From Linderina pennispora (Eukaryota; Kickxellomycota; Kickxellomycetes; Kickxellales; Kickxellaceae), in contig NW_024468252.1 in NCBI RefSeq assembly GCF_002104995.1, forward strand, positions 434,001 to 498,000: DNA of 64,000 nucleotides, in the 5' to 3' direction. The position numbers were made by a program, and so were the translations under genes. Numbering within the stretch: the stretch's first letter is position 1; every line of letters starts with the position of its first letter. The notes beneath the pieces are model-generated. The model ran no database searches. It had not been told where the DNA came from and saw only the letters and a program-made list of their open reading frames with translations. Shown here in pieces: positions 30,900-43,107 of this stretch.

Positions 30900-33800
30900 A
30901 TGTCACTCGATCCAGCATCAGTCCCGTTTCTGCACTCTTGCGAGAGGTGTCGCCAGAAGAAGCGCAAGTGCTCTGGGGATAAGCCTGCCTGCGCATGGTG
31001 CCGCGGGCATGGGATTCCATGCCGCTACCGGCGCTCGATGAGGTTCAAGAAGCAGCTTGAGGGATATCCACTGAATGGCGACGCAGCATCGTCCTCGGGG
31101 CTGGCAGGTACGGGTTCAGGAGTGCAGCAGAGTGAGTCGCTGGCCAATATGTACACGCCTGTGCCGCTCCCGGGTCCCAACTCAGCGCAGGCCGCCTCAG
31201 CACCGCAGCAGCCGCGCCCATTCTCACAGACAAGCCCAGCTACAGCGCCAATGTCGCTGGCGCAAACTCAACCACAGGGATCATCGCCCGGGTTCCGGTC
31301 ACGGAATATGTCATTGGCAAGCAACTTATCCCTCATGGCTGGCACCATCAACTCACCAAATATGGTATCGCAACCGCTGGTATCAGTAGCAGGCGAGTTC
31401 GTCGGTGGGTGGACCAGCTATTTCAGGCTGCCGTGGTCAGCACTGGCATGTTGTCGTCAATGGATGCGCTGTCGCGTCTGCTGTCGGTCGATATGCCGCC
31501 ACTGTCGGAGCAGCCGCCAGAAAACTTGCTGCAGTATGTTAATGCTTACATGACGCCAATTCCGGGGGCGGTCAGTATCTGCACCTGAGTGGCTCTCGTC
31601 AAACAACGCAGAGGCGAACATATTGGCAAATCTAGGCGACCTTGCAGGCATCGGGATCAGTAAACGGCGGTGCAGGGCCGGTTCCGCTCAACTTTACGGA
31701 TAACCTACTTGGGTTCTCGCAAATGGGCAGCGCGTCGGATGATTTCCTCAGCTCTGACTCCTTATTTCCTACAGGAGGTGGGGTTTACCCAGGTGCAGGG
31801 CAGGGACCATCGCTCCCGACAGCGGCTACCACAGCACAGCAGCTGTTTAGCAGCATCAAAAACACCGCCAGCACACAGCGGAGCAGTCTGGCCAGCCAAT
31901 CTCCGCCGCTCAATGAAACCGGCAGTCCGGTATCCGTAAACACTGATGCGAGCTATCACCAGCAGCAGCTCCAGTTCCAGCAGCAGTCGGCAGCCAGCTT
32001 CAATTCGCTCCAGGCAATGATACAGGGGCCAGTTGGAGCAGGTCTCGGGACTGACTGCGGCGGCAGGCTCACGTGCAGGACTCAGTGCCAGCTGAGACAG
32101 CCAATGGGCGTCCCCTATATCAAATGGCGTCACCGCAGCCAGCAAACGCACCGGTTTCGAGTCTGCCCGTGTCCCACCAAGCCAACACAGCAGACACCGA
32201 AAGAAGCGCGCAAGGTCTCGTCAGCCTGAGCCAAAGATGGCGATCGGATACCGCCCATTCAAGGGCATCGGTGACCTGTCACACCCGGTCGATGAGCTGC
32301 AGGTGCCAGCGATTCTGAAGGAATACGTGAAGCCGTTGCCAGACAACGCATCTGCTTTGACGATTTACAAGATCATGCGCGAGACGTTCAAGGCGCCACG
32401 GATGGGTCTGGTGTCGATGAACCTGGAGGTGCTGTGGTATATGCTGCACAAGAACGTGCTGCCGCGCATTGTCTTTTACGGTCACATATCGAGCAATATC
32501 CGGTGCAGCTCAGCCAACCTGGACATTCGGGCGATGCTCCCGCCCAATATCGATGAGCTGTGCTACGACCTAGCGCTGAAGGAGGTGCCCAAGATCAAGG
32601 GCTGCTCGGAAATCTGGGGCGCCATTGGCCTGTGCATGGTGACACGCTACGAGTTCCAGTCGTCGCGGTACAACGAGATGGACGAGCATGTCAACATTGC
32701 AATGGAAATAATGTACCGAGTCAAGTACAAGGGCCATGCGTATCCGTGGACCGACGTGCCGGAGGACGAGAAGGAGAAGCTTCGGATACCAGTACCTGTT
32801 GGCCATCTTTTGGAAGTGCGTGCTATGGAAGGTGGTGGCAACGCATCTGACCGACCACCCAATCCACTTCAAATACGGCGTGGACAGGCTACCTGACTAC
32901 GCATCCAAGACATACGACCTGTATACAACCAAGGTGGCGTATGACGTCGACCTGATAGGAGATGATTCCGGCCAACTCGTGGTACGGGGCCGACCCCGAC
33001 AACCCTCCCACGCTTCGGTTCCGTGGTCCCAGCGATCCCGAGTTTATGCAGATGCGGCCCGAAGGCTCGCCGTGCTTGGACCGCACTGTGACGACAGGCC
33101 ACTACCTACAGCAGTTGCTGGTGATGTTTGCAAAGTTCCTCGATATTCAATGCAGGGCGCGCGAGGGCAAGCTCGACATTATCGGGCTGCTCAAGGGCCT
33201 GTGGGTGAACCAGGAGGATATGCGCAAGTGGCGGTATGCACTGCCCAGCGAGATTCTGCTGGACTCGAGCAAGGTCAGCGAGTACATTGAGATGCTCAAG
33301 CCCAACTCGTCGGCGTCGCTGCGTGAAATTGACATCCGGGCATCACAGCTCAAGGACATGACGGTGCTGCTGCTGCTCTACCACACGTCCATGATCAGGG
33401 CAAACCGGTTTGTGATGAAGGCAATGCTGGGCGAGCCGCTCAGCGCACCGGCGCCCAACGTGGAAACGCAGGTGTTTGGGATTCGGGATCTTTACGACTC
33501 GACAACGCCACCCAAAGCAGGTTAAGGACAGCATTGGCCACATGAACTTTTATTTCCACGGGTGCCGCATCCAGGCGGTCAAATCGGCCAACTCGCTCTG
33601 CCACCTCGTGCAGGCGGCATATGCGTGCAAGTTCAATTTCTACACGCTGGGATCTCCAATCATCTTTTCGATCTTCGAGCTGATGGTGGTACACATCAGC
33701 TTCCTGCGTAGTCGCGACTCGGACATCGGCTGGCGCGCGAAATCGCGACTGGCCAACATCTTCAATATCCTGAGGATGCTCCGGCACTGGGCGCCAGCAC

Positions 33801-34502
33801 TGCACACGTTTGTTGCCGGAATCAGGTGCCTGAGCGACCCAGCGCTGTGTCTCGATAACCCGCCAAGCATGTCCAAGCTGCGCAATGGCATGATAGAGGC
33901 ATCGATGCTGGCCATGACCGACATGCCGGCCAACTCAGGCGAAACGTCTGATGAGGACGCTGGCAGGCAACGAGCCAGAGTCGAAGCGGCGACGCAGGGC
34001 GATGAGCCGCGGCACGGCGCTGGACTCGCTCGAAGATGCGCGCAAGAACATTGAGACATCGACTGTGCCGCTGGGCTCGCAGCAGCCAGTCGATGTGAAG
34101 CGCGACGAGACGCTCAGCTACGACGCGGCAGACCCGATTCCCGAGTTCCCGAACCCGTATCCGCCGAACCATGTCATCACGCTGATTATCAAGGATCTGG
34201 GGCTGAGCCTGGCCGAGTTTCTGGCGCCGTCGTACCCGATCCTGCTGCTCAAGCTCATTCCCATCCGTGCCTTTGTTCCAGAGGCAGAGCACAGCAGGCC
34301 TGTTTGGCGGTGTCCCCAAGCCATCCAGCTGATGGTGTCTTCGATCTTTGCCAAGGAGAGGGGGATCTGTGGTGTCCCCAATATGCGCCCGTGCATGTGT
34401 GTTGGCGAAATGTTTCTCCGTTGCTATCTCGCTGTTGCGGCCATCACCGGACCTTGCCACAAGTCCAAAAGGCCCCGCCCCCTTTTTTCGATACTGTTTT
34501 AG
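30900..34502 (+). CDS. Zn(II)2Cys6 transcription factor, cluster member B (frame-broken)
   Basis: The second member, very similar to member A at the N-terminus (zinc cluster at residues 14-41). It continues with Gln/Ser/Pro-rich linker and an L-L-Q-Y-V-N-A-Y-M-T-P segment near 31540. The middle homology region lies between about 32240 and 33860, with R-Y-E-F-Q-S-S-R-Y, H-A-Y-P-W-T-D-V-P and I-P-A-N-S-W. Near 34200 it has N-P-Y-P-P-N-H-V-I-T-L and F-L-A-P-S-Y-P-I-L-L-L-K. At least seven single-base frame changes split it (near 31430, 31570, 31640, 32230, 32790, 32950, 33515 and 33960). The present frame runs to 34502; by analogy with A and C the true stop may be near 34330. Confidence 0.72.
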
Positions 34503-34826
34503 TAAGCACGAAATAAACACTCCGTCTGCAGTCGACGGTGGAGCTGTGTAACGCGAGTGGATGGCTCCATGCCGTGGTCCATCGTGAACTCTGACGAGAT
34601 AAGCGGTATATTTTCTGGAGTAGATCCCCGCTGCTCACAAGCCATGATGGAGTCTGACTCGGCGCCCAATAAATGCTCCGTCTGGTGCGCCTGGATGAAC
34701 GCATTTTCCAGATCACCACACTCTTCTCTCCCACAAACCTTTCTTTACTCCAGTCTGGTTCTGTGTCTATCCCTCCTCTTTTCTTTTTCCACTGGTCCCC
34801 TTTCTGTCTCCTTTTCATTATTACTC
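34503..34826. other. Spacer and pyrimidine-rich leader of member C
   Basis: About 320 bp. From about 34720 to 34820 it is strongly C/T-rich, like the leaders of the other transcription factor genes in the window. A longer frame runs through it into member C from 34557, but its first 90 residues look like leader sequence. Confidence 0.45.
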
Positions 34827-37800
34827 ATGTTCACGGTTCCCTATCTAACATCCTGCAACCATTGCCGGGAGAAGAAGCGCAAGTGCAACGGCGAGAAGCC
34901 CACATGCAGCCTGTGTCGGGCGCATGGCGTGCCTTGCGAATATCGGCGATCAAGGCGTTTCCGGAAGCGTGTCCAAGCGCCGCAGGCGATGCCCTTACAC
35001 ACAATAATGCCAGCGCCGGGGCAGCAGGCGCGCAGTGACACTCCTAACCGCCCGAGGCAGGACTCGTCAGCACCCCCAGCTAGCTACTTTATCCCAGTAC
35101 AGCCGCAACAGCCCAGTAGCACAATCGCACCAGCCAACTCGTATCCAGTGGCATCTGTATTCCCTCAGCAGCCGCAGCGATTCTCGGCACCACTGTCGAC
35201 ACCCGCGCAACAGCAGCAGCAGACACCTAGTACGAGTGCACAGCTGCCGAACAATGTAGCGGCTCTGTCGAGATTGCTAGCTGGAGACATGTATCCACAG
35301 ACACAGCAGCTGCCGCAGCCGGTATTGCAAGGGATTAATACGTACATGTCGCCGTTTGCGAATCCGTGGAGCCAGTCGTCGCTGCCAGAGTGGATTGGGC
35401 AGCAGAAGCCCGAGGCTGAAATTATTTCAAACCTGGAGAACATCGCCAATGCACATTCAACCTCGCCGCTGCTGCAGACGCAGTATGCAACCAGTCCCGG
35501 ATGCATGCCGTTTAGCAACCTGAATACCCAGCTGATGTCCAGCCTGGATCCGTTCCAAATCAACCAACTGCAGCAGCAGCAGCAGATGGATATTGCACTC
35601 AACGGCAGCCAGGAGTCATCGCTGATAGAGTCGCTCAGTTTGCCAACGATGCTGTCGTCGGTGCCTGCCAGTGTGGCTGGGATTCCAATTAACCAGGCAA
35701 CTGGCGGCATGAACTCTGGTGTTTGTCCAGTCGCCAACAGCATATAGCAGTGAACTGGGGAACAGCTCGATGCACAGTCAATCGCCATCGACAATGGACA
35801 TGGGAAACAGCCCAGGCGCCGGACGGCTGCTTGACGGCGAGCTCCAGCGACTGGCAGGCACTGCCGATAACCTGGCCAGCGGCGGAGCACCCAAGCGCAA
35901 CTCCACCACCGACACGTCCGAGATGGCAACGTCGTTTTCGCAGCTGCTGTCATCGGCAGAGGCGACGCCAAAGTCAGCCCAGGCAGGCAGCTTCTCGACC
36001 TTTCCTGCGCAGCGTCTCAAGACACAGCGCAGGCGTAGCCGTAGCGAGCTGCCAGCAGTTACCAGTGCGCAGCGACTCTCAGACTTGTACGTGCCGCCGG
36101 TCATCGAGATCTATGCGCGCGAGTTCCCAGCCGAGCTTTCGCCAGGAGGTGCTACTCCGAGTCATTCGCATGGTCTTCACACGTACGCGCACGTCGCTTG
36201 TCAACGTCGACATTGAGCTGGCGTGGTTCATGATGCTCAGGGGTGTGATCCCGCGGATCTGGCTGTTTGCATTTATAGCCAGCATGGCGCGAGGCCACGT
36301 GATCGACCAAGCCCTGGCGCAGCAGCTGCCGGCGAATTTCGACGAGTCGTGCTATGAGTACGCAGTGCGCGATGTGCCGCTGGTTGCGGCGTCGCCGTCG
36401 TTGTGGAGCGCGCTCAGCCTGCACCTGATTGCTCGATACGAGTTCCAGTCGGCTCGGTACGATCTGATGCAGCAGCACTTTGAGATGGCGGCGGATATTC
36501 TGGCCAAGACAAAGTTCCACGGGTACGCGTTCCCGTGGACCGATGTGCCCGAGGCCGAGAAGCAGTCGTTCGAGTTTGACTACTACGTGTACACGTACTG
36601 GGTCGGGTTCCAGTGGCACCTGGTGTGCTGCTTCAACCTGGACCGACCGTTTAATATGGATCTGGAGCCCACGGCAATGCCAATACCGACGTGCGGGCGC
36701 GGGTATTTTGCGCCGAACCTGCCGTGCAGCTTTGATCTGCTAACGATTCTGCCGGCGAACAGCTGGCCGCAGTCGAGCCAAAACAAAGGTCTGACCAAGG
36801 TTCCGTTCCGTGGGTTCAGCGACACAGAGTTCGAGGCGTGGCGGCCGGCCGAGTGGAAGACCATTGCGCCCAACTACAAAATCACCGTGGCGCTGCAGCA
36901 GATGCTGCCGCTGGGGGCGATGCTGTACCGGCTGCAGTGCGAGTTCTGCGAGGGCAAGCTCACACTGGTGGACTATCTGCAGAGGCTGCGGATCAAGCAG
37001 GAGCGGCTGAACCGGTGGCAGTACTCGCTGCCCGACGAGTTCGAGATCACGCCCGAGCTAGTTGTGCGTCTGTATGCGGCAGGCAAGACCTGCGCAACGC
37101 CAGGGGTTGAGAGCAACATCATGATGAACTTTAAGGAGCTGGTGATGACGCTCGGACTGTACAACTCGCTGGTGATCCGCGCCAACCGCGTGGCGCTGCT
37201 GGGGATGCTGCGTGAGGATCTGGCGAGCCCAGCCACATCGATGCATATGCGGGTATTTGGGATCCGGGATTACATTGAGGCGCAGATTCCGCAAGACGAT
37301 GAGCGCGGCAACAACGGGCTGTGGCAGCGCAACATGGAGTTCCACCGGTGCCGGTCGCTGTGCTACGAGTCGATCGATATCCTCTGCGATGTGGTGCAGA
37401 TCAGCTTTATGCTCCGGCTCAACGTGTTTACATATGGCACAACATATGTGGCCATTGCCGGGGAGATGATCAATGTGCTGATCAGCCAGCTGGGCATCAA
37501 CGACAGGCACGTCAAGTGGCGGACGAAGACGCGACTGGCGCATGTGCTGTGTCTTGGTCCGGTCGCTGCAGCACTGGGCGCCGGCGCTGTATCTGTTCGT
37601 GTATGCGATCCGGGCGCTGTCAGACCCGGGGTTGGTTTTGGAAGGGAATGTGAAGATCCCGACGCTAGGTGGATCTGGTTTCGCGCAAGAGCGCAGAGGA
37701 TAAACAGACAGACAGCGACGGCAGCAAATCGGCGGGTGTGGGTGGAGGGCAGGCGTTGGCACAGGTTCCAGAAGCGGCAAGCGAGGCGGGGGTGCCGGAT

Positions 37801-37935
37801 ATTCCGAACCCGTTCCCCAGCAACCACATCATCAACCTAATTGTAGCAGAGCTGGACCTCAGTCTGGCCACATTCCTGGCACCGGCGTACCCGATGCTGC
37901 TGCTAAAGATCTTTGCAGGCAATTCGCAGCAGTAA
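34827..37935 (+). CDS. Zn(II)2Cys6 transcription factor, cluster member C (frame-broken)
   Basis: The third member. Its zinc cluster is at residues 10-37 with spacing C-x2-C-x6-C-x6-C-x2-C-x6-C and R-E-K-K-R-K-C. A Gln/Pro/Ser-rich linker holds a G-I-N-T-Y-M-S-P-F segment. The middle homology region runs in one long frame from about 36140 to 37550, with R-Y-E-F-Q-S-A-R-Y, Y-A-F-P-W-T-D-V-P, L-P-A-N-S-W-P and V-F-G-I-R-D-Y. The C-terminus has N-P-F-P-S-N-H-I-I and F-L-A-P-A-Y-P-M-L-L-L-K, then the stop at 37935. Frame changes fall near 35725, 36140, 37550 and 37680. I start it at 34827, aligned with the short N-termini of A and B. It ends 21 bp from the convergent esterase gene. Confidence 0.75.
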
Positions 37936-37956
37936 TAATGAGTAAAATAAATGCTT

Positions 37957-39378
37957 TTAAACAGTCTGGACAAAGTTGGCCATGCTTCCAAAGGCGCGCT
38001 TTGCGGCGTCGGTAAAATCGAACAGCACAAAGACATGGGGCATGTCCTTGTAGACCTCGAGGGTTACGGCATTTGGGCGGCCGCGGTTCTGCTTTTTGAT
38101 CTTGGCCACCAGGGTGCAGATATCGTCGTGGAGCAGCTCATTCTGGCCCATCTGCACCAGCAGCGGGGGCAGGCCGGACAGGTCGCCGTAGACAGGCGAA
38201 ACCAGCGGACACTTGAGCTCCTCCAGCATCTGCTGCGATAACGGCCGGCCGGCATCGTAGAACATGCGGGTTGGGTGGAAGGGGTCGTCGAGCGAAAAGG
38301 CCGGCAAGTAGTCGAGGTTTCTGTTGGTGAGCCAGCTGTTGCCCGGGCACGTGACATCAACCCACGGCGAAACCAGCATGGCTGCCCTGGGCATCTCCAT
38401 CTTCAGGTCCTTGAGCAAAAGCAGCAGGCCCAAGGCCAGCGTGCCGCCGGCACTGTCGCCGCCCAAGAAAATGTTCCTGGGGGCAAACCCGTTGTTCAAA
38501 AGGTAGCGGTATGCGATGTAGCAGTCGTGGAGCTGCTGCGGGAAGCAGTGGCGCGGGGCCAGGGCGTAGTTTGGCGAGAACACACGCATATTGGTCGCCG
38601 ACGAGGTGTTTGCGTATATGAAGAGATGGTTCAGGGAGCGCTCCCCGAGGCAATAGGCGCCGCCGTGGAAATGCAAGATAATCTGCTCGTCCTTGCGAAT
38701 CGGATAGGGAGCCAGTATTTTGCTCCCCATTGCCTGCGACTTGCACGTATGGCAGTGCATCGCATGCTTGCCCAAAACGCACTGGAACGATAGCGTGCGT
38801 GGAGCCTGGGCGTCGCACGCGCGGCGGTCCTCCTGGGCCAGTTTCTGCAGGCGGCGGCCGGAGTCTTTGTATGTGAGGCTCGGGTAGTCTACACATAGGC
38901 TGTGGTTGATTTCTATGGAGAACTCGCGGTTCACGCCGTCTCTTAATGTCAGTGGACGTACTGGCAGGTTGTTCAGCGAGATGTAGTCGGCAATTTCCCG
39001 GTAGTTTATGCGCTGCGAGTCGGTGTTTTTCAGGTCGTGCGGCAGCGAGTCGGCCAGGAAGGTATGCATGACGTCCTTGATTATGTGGAACCGCAGGTCC
39101 CAGGATTTGGTCTCGGGGCCGTAGCGGTAGAACCGGTAGATGGTTAACAACACACAGTGGGCAATCATCAGGATATTGCGCAGACGGTCGTATACGGAGG
39201 TGGTGGTTTTCAAGGGCAAGTTGATGGATATGTATTCGTTCGTCCATGGTTTAGTGAAAAAAGTATAACGTTGCGGGATAGAGTTGCGAAAAAGGGAGGG
39301 AAAGGACTCGAGGCACAGTAGGGCTATGAAGAAGCAAATATTAGACATGATCGTTTGGTTCAAGGGGGATTCCGCCAT
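37957..39378 (-). CDS. Alpha/beta hydrolase, HSL-type esterase/lipase
   Basis: An intact 473-residue protein. The oxyanion motif H-G-G-A-Y is at 238-242 and the nucleophile elbow G-D-S-A-G-G has Ser309. Asp418 or Asp419 and His448 (D-M-P-H) complete the triad, with the spacing expected of the hormone-sensitive lipase class (Abhydrolase_3). The N-terminal 230 residues are extra relative to bacterial esterases; a hydrophobic N-terminal segment (about 11-26) and another near 69-82 may attach it to a membrane, as in fungal steryl-acetyl hydrolase (Say1-like) proteins. Substrate unknown; deacetylation of lipids or sterols is a reasonable guess. An alternative start is the Met at residue 11. Confidence 0.87.
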   Translation of the reverse strand: MAESPLNQTIMSNICFFIALLCLESFPSLFRNSIPQRYTFFTKPWTNEYISINLPLKTTTSVYDRLRNILMIAHCVLLTIYRFYRYGPETKSWDLRFHIIKDVMHTFLADSLPHDLKNTDSQRINYREIADYISLNNLPVRPLTLRDGVNREFSIEINHSLCVDYPSLTYKDSGRRLQKLAQEDRRACDAQAPRTLSFQCVLGKHAMHCHTCKSQAMGSKILAPYPIRKDEQIILHFHGGAYCLGERSLNHLFIYANTSSATNMRVFSPNYALAPRHCFPQQLHDCYIAYRYLLNNGFAPRNIFLGGDSAGGTLALGLLLLLKDLKMEMPRAAMLVSPWVDVTCPGNSWLTNRNLDYLPAFSLDDPFHPTRMFYDAGRPLSQQMLEELKCPLVSPVYGDLSGLPPLLVQMGQNELLHDDICTLVAKIKKQNRGRPNAVTLEVYKDMPHVFVLFDFTDAAKRAFGSMANFVQTV

Positions 39379-39765
39379 TTCTATTCATTCACCAGGGAGG
39401 GCGGGGAATCTCGCTTATTGTTCACTCCTGTGCCTGATATGCAAAGCATCCTCCCCCGCATCAGTGAGGCTCTGTCATTAAACAGGAGGTATTGGCGGAA
39501 GGGGGGTTTGTGGAGGGTTACTTTTCGCCAAATATTGTGTGGCTAAAGCCAGTATTTACGGCGGGCGGAGGGGACACAGCAGTAAGCAAAGCGACAGGCA
39601 TGTGCGATCGGTGGCTATCACCTGGACTGCCCTACGAGCGCACGGCGGTGATTGCATGATCGAATCAAGATCCCTTGGTTGAAAAACAGGCGATGCTTAC
39701 CCAAGAGCAGCAGGTTTTTTTCTTCTTCCTCTCCGATCTTCAATATTTTCCAAAGCGTGATCATT
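39379..39765. other. Divergent promoter region
   Basis: 387 bp between the esterase (minus) and the PPR gene (plus). No TATA box stands out. The PPR frame can be extended upstream to 39652, but the extension reads as a leader. Confidence 0.4.
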
Positions 39766-42138
39766 ATGTACGGCGGGCTGAGAAACACGGGTGGGCGGGT
39801 TCTGGCACGGCACAGGTGGACATGGCAATACAATGGCGTAGCAACAAACACCAGACGGAGTCTCTCCGAGCTATACACAAAAAGCAAGCCGGCAGAACCC
39901 CCAAGGCAGCACAGACAGCGTCGGCAGTGCCTCTGCCCAGGCAGCACGATCGGGGGCACTGAGTCCAAAAGCGCAGGCCGAGCATGACGCCGAGAAGCAG
40001 ACACGAGGACTGCAGGGCACAGCAGAGGAGTTCTCACGCACAGTGCACACGGACCAGTGGGAGGCCGACGAGATCTGGCTGCGGTACATTGCTTTGCCGT
40101 TCGGAATCATACCAGTATCTACGGACAATAGACGTGAACCGAGCGCTGGCGATGATCCGGCTCGCAGTGCGCACACCAACAACAACGACACTGAACCGCA
40201 TGCTGGCAGTATACGGGCGCGCCAAGCGAGCCGGCGTCGCGGCCGATGCGATCACGTTCCAGGAGCTGATTGCCGTCAATGTCGGGATGGTGAACTTCCG
40301 GCACGCGCGCCGATGGCTGGCGGAAATGCAGCGGCAGGGCATCCAGCCGACAATCCGGCCGTTCCGCACGCTGCTTAGGGGCCTGGGGAAGGCCGGCGAA
40401 ATCGACGGAGCGCGGGCGCTGTGGCTGGAGATCAAGCGCATGCTGGCAGCCGGCGAAATCTCCGACGGGCTGGACCGCGCGACATACACTTGCATGGTTG
40501 GCGCCGAGGCCCGTGTGGGCAATTTCGCGGCGGCGTTGCGGCTGCTCAACGAGATGACAGCAGCCGGGATTCCGCAGGACATCACCGTGCGCAATGTGCT
40601 GCTCCAGGCCATTCTGACCCACCGCGGGCTGGCCGCCGGGCTGCAGGAGGCGCCAGATGATCGCTAGTGACGGGCTGGTGCTCGACGGGTTCTCGTTCAA
40701 TGTGCTGCTGGAGGCTGCGGCGCGGGAGGGCGATCGGGAGGCTGCGCGTGATCTGCTCTCGCAGGCAGGCGGCGGCTGGCGTGGTGCCCACAGCCAGCGT
40801 GGTGCAGAGGCTGCCGTTTGCGGGGCTCGAGACGCTGGAGGTGCTGGCGCAGGGTGGCATTGCCAGCGTGCAGGGCCTACAACTCGCTGATTGTGGCGGC
40901 CGCGCGCCGCAACCAGTTTGCCCAGGCCCAGCAGCTGCTGGCGCATATGCGGACACATGATGTGGTGCCCAATGCAGTGACATATACAGTGCTGCTGGAT
41001 GCGCTGGGCAAGGCTGGGCGGTGCGACGAGGCGCATGCAGTGTACGCGCAGATTGTGCGCGAGGGTGTGGTGAAGCCGGATACACACATGATCGCCACCA
41101 TGGTCGATGTCAGCGGGCGCCAGGGCCGCGTGGGCCAAATGCATGCCTACCGCCAGGCGCTGCAGCAGTTTGGCCTGCCGCCGACCATTGTGATCTACAA
41201 CTCCATCCTGGCAGCCCTGGCGCGCCAGCCCAAGGTCGATCTGGACGCCGTGGTCCGCACGCTGCATGCGCTGGTCCACGAGCGCCCACTGGTGCGCCCC
41301 ACCACCCGCACCATCAACTCTGTCTTCTCAGCCTTTGCCCAGCGCGCGCGCAGCAGGCCGTTGAGCGAGTCCAGACGCCGCTTTCTGCGCGCCTGGTGGG
41401 AGCACACCAAAGAGAAGCACTTTGTCGAGAAGGACGCATACACCTACGCCCTGGCCATCGATGCATTCGCGCATTCCGAGAGCCTCGACGACTCGCTGGC
41501 CGTCTACAGGGAGATGCTGGAGCATGCCTGAGCTGGACCGCAGCGTGCTGCGCCAGTTCGCCGAGTCGCCGAACCGCATGCTGGCGCTGATGCGTCTGGC
41601 TGCCACCGCCCAGGAGTTCGACCTTGTATTGCGGCTCTGGCGCAACTGGCATGCGTTGCGGCTGCCGCCGTCCGAGAAGGCCGTGGCATTCATGCTTCTG
41701 GCCTGTGACCAGCTCGGCCATGTCGACCAGGCCCGCGACATTGTGCATACTATGCTGACTCCGCCAGCGCCCGCCATGCCCCAGAGCGTCAAGGAGCCGG
41801 TCCAAGACGAGCCGCAGGCGCTGGTCCAGCAGAGTCTTGATCTGGACGCACCCGTGTCGTTCCGCCCCGAGATGCTGGGCGAGTCCGCCCTGGCCATGTT
41901 CATCGGCATGGCTGTCAAGCACCAGGCCCTGGACGATATCATGCCGGCTATCCGTCTGTGGGCCGCCGACCATGAGCAGGAGCTGCTCCGCCCACTGCCC
42001 CGCCGCGAGCTGTCGGAGCGCTCCGTGGCCAAGATCCTGGCTCTTCTGCGCCACTCTCCCGACCACCACGCAGAGCGTATCGCCGACCAGTTCCTGGCCT
42101 TTGTTGAAGACAACTTCCCCGAGTCCATGCCAATGTAA
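39766..42138 (+). CDS. Mitochondrial pentatricopeptide-repeat protein (frame-broken)
   Basis: Read across several frame changes, this is one PPR protein of about 780 residues. The first 45 residues (M-Y-G-G-L-R-N, rich in Arg, Ser and Thr) look like a mitochondrial presequence. PPR helices are clear: T-L-N-R-M-L-A-V-Y-G-R-A near 40190, T-Y-T-C-M-V-G-A-E near 40490, A-Y-N-S-L-I-V-A-A-A near 40880, V-T-Y-T-V-L-L-D-A-L-G-K-A near 40980 and I-Y-N-S-I-L-A-A-L near 41195. The last frame (41528-42138) carries further helical repeats. Frame changes occur near 39900-39985, 40110, 40660, 40770-40860 and 41525. The likely role is binding a mitochondrial RNA; the target is unknown. The high G+C content would favour consensus errors. 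Confidence 0.75.
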
Positions 42139-42229
42139 TAAATGCCGCTTGTAAAGAACGGGCTTCAGCATCTGTGCTTGTTACGCTCTTGTCATATTAA
42201 AAAACCAACATACATTATACAAAATCCAT

Positions 42230-42424
42230 TTACGCCGCGTAGCTGGCCAGCTGCCGCACAAAGCTCATGCTCTGGTCCGGCAGGTGGTTGAGCGTCGTGT
42301 ACGCAATCAGCGCAATGCTGCCGCACACCACCCCATTCACCAGGTACTTTTCCCAGCTCTCGAGCATGTACAGGCCCATCGTGACCTCGTACTTGTAGTT
42401 GAGCTTCTGAAGCGACTGCAGCAT
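42230..42424 (-). CDS. Serine palmitoyltransferase small subunit
   Basis: A 64-residue protein with the ssSPT hallmark: Y-K-Y-E-V-T-M-G-L-Y-M-L-E-S-W-E-K, matching the Y-x(6)-A-L-Y-M-L-E-P-W-E-R core of human SPTSSA/SPTSSB. One transmembrane helix follows (about residues 32-50), then a short polar tail. These peptides bind the Lcb1-Lcb2 heterodimer in the ER and raise its activity, and they influence acyl-CoA choice, in the first step of sphingolipid synthesis. The catalytic subunits are not here. A second copy lies 680 bp upstream on the same strand. Confidence 0.88.
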   Translation of the reverse strand: MLQSLQKLNYKYEVTMGLYMLESWEKYLVNGVVCGSIALIAYTTLNHLPDQSMSFVRQLASYAA

Positions 42425-43107
42425 GTTTTTATGTCTCCCTTGGAACCCGGAATGGCGCTTTTGAAATTAAAATATACCTATGGAAATTATTGCTTTACTA
42501 AAAAGAGTCGGTGGAGGGGAGAATGTTGGTGCGGAGCTTTTGCGCTTTCAAGACTCCCCCAACATCCGTGTGGTTCACTCTCCCTCCTTAACACAAACAA
42601 AAAACAATCCCCTCCTCATTGAACCGAGCCACCGCCAGACCTGGACCGCCGCAGATCACATTTCCCTTGAAACCAAACTGCGGTTTCTCGCAATGTGTCT
42701 TTCTGCATTCCAGCACGCATGGCCAAAAACTGAACCGGGACGCTGTCACATTTTTGTCCCAGATGGGTCTTCAGTGAATCCCCTGGGTGACAGGAACACA
42801 GAAATCCGATTCTGCCCATACCGACAATTTTCTTTTCAAAAAGCACGGACTTCAGACTAGATCCCTCGCCACTTCGGAACTACATCCTCAAATGGGCATT
42901 CTGGCTCAAACTCCGGAAACATGGTTTTAAAATCAAACGACCACCCCCATCCTGCATTCCGTGGACCTTAACGGACATCCATTGCTTGGTATTGGGGGAG
43001 CGTCCAGAAGGAATTCCGTGTCATGGTACATTTCCAGACACCATATCGTTCTTTACCAGTGATATGCTTGTTGATACAATAGACTAAAAATAAGCGACTT
43101 AGAGCCA
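42425..43107. other. Spacer between the two small SPT genes
   Basis: 683 bp with no supported gene. Open frames of 75-125 codons here lack motifs and overlap each other on both strands. Confidence 0.4.

Noticed and set aside
31430-37700. Introns as the explanation for the frame changes in zinc-cluster members B and C
   Set aside because: Conserved sequence continues directly on both sides of most breaks with offsets of a single base, leaving no room for an intron.
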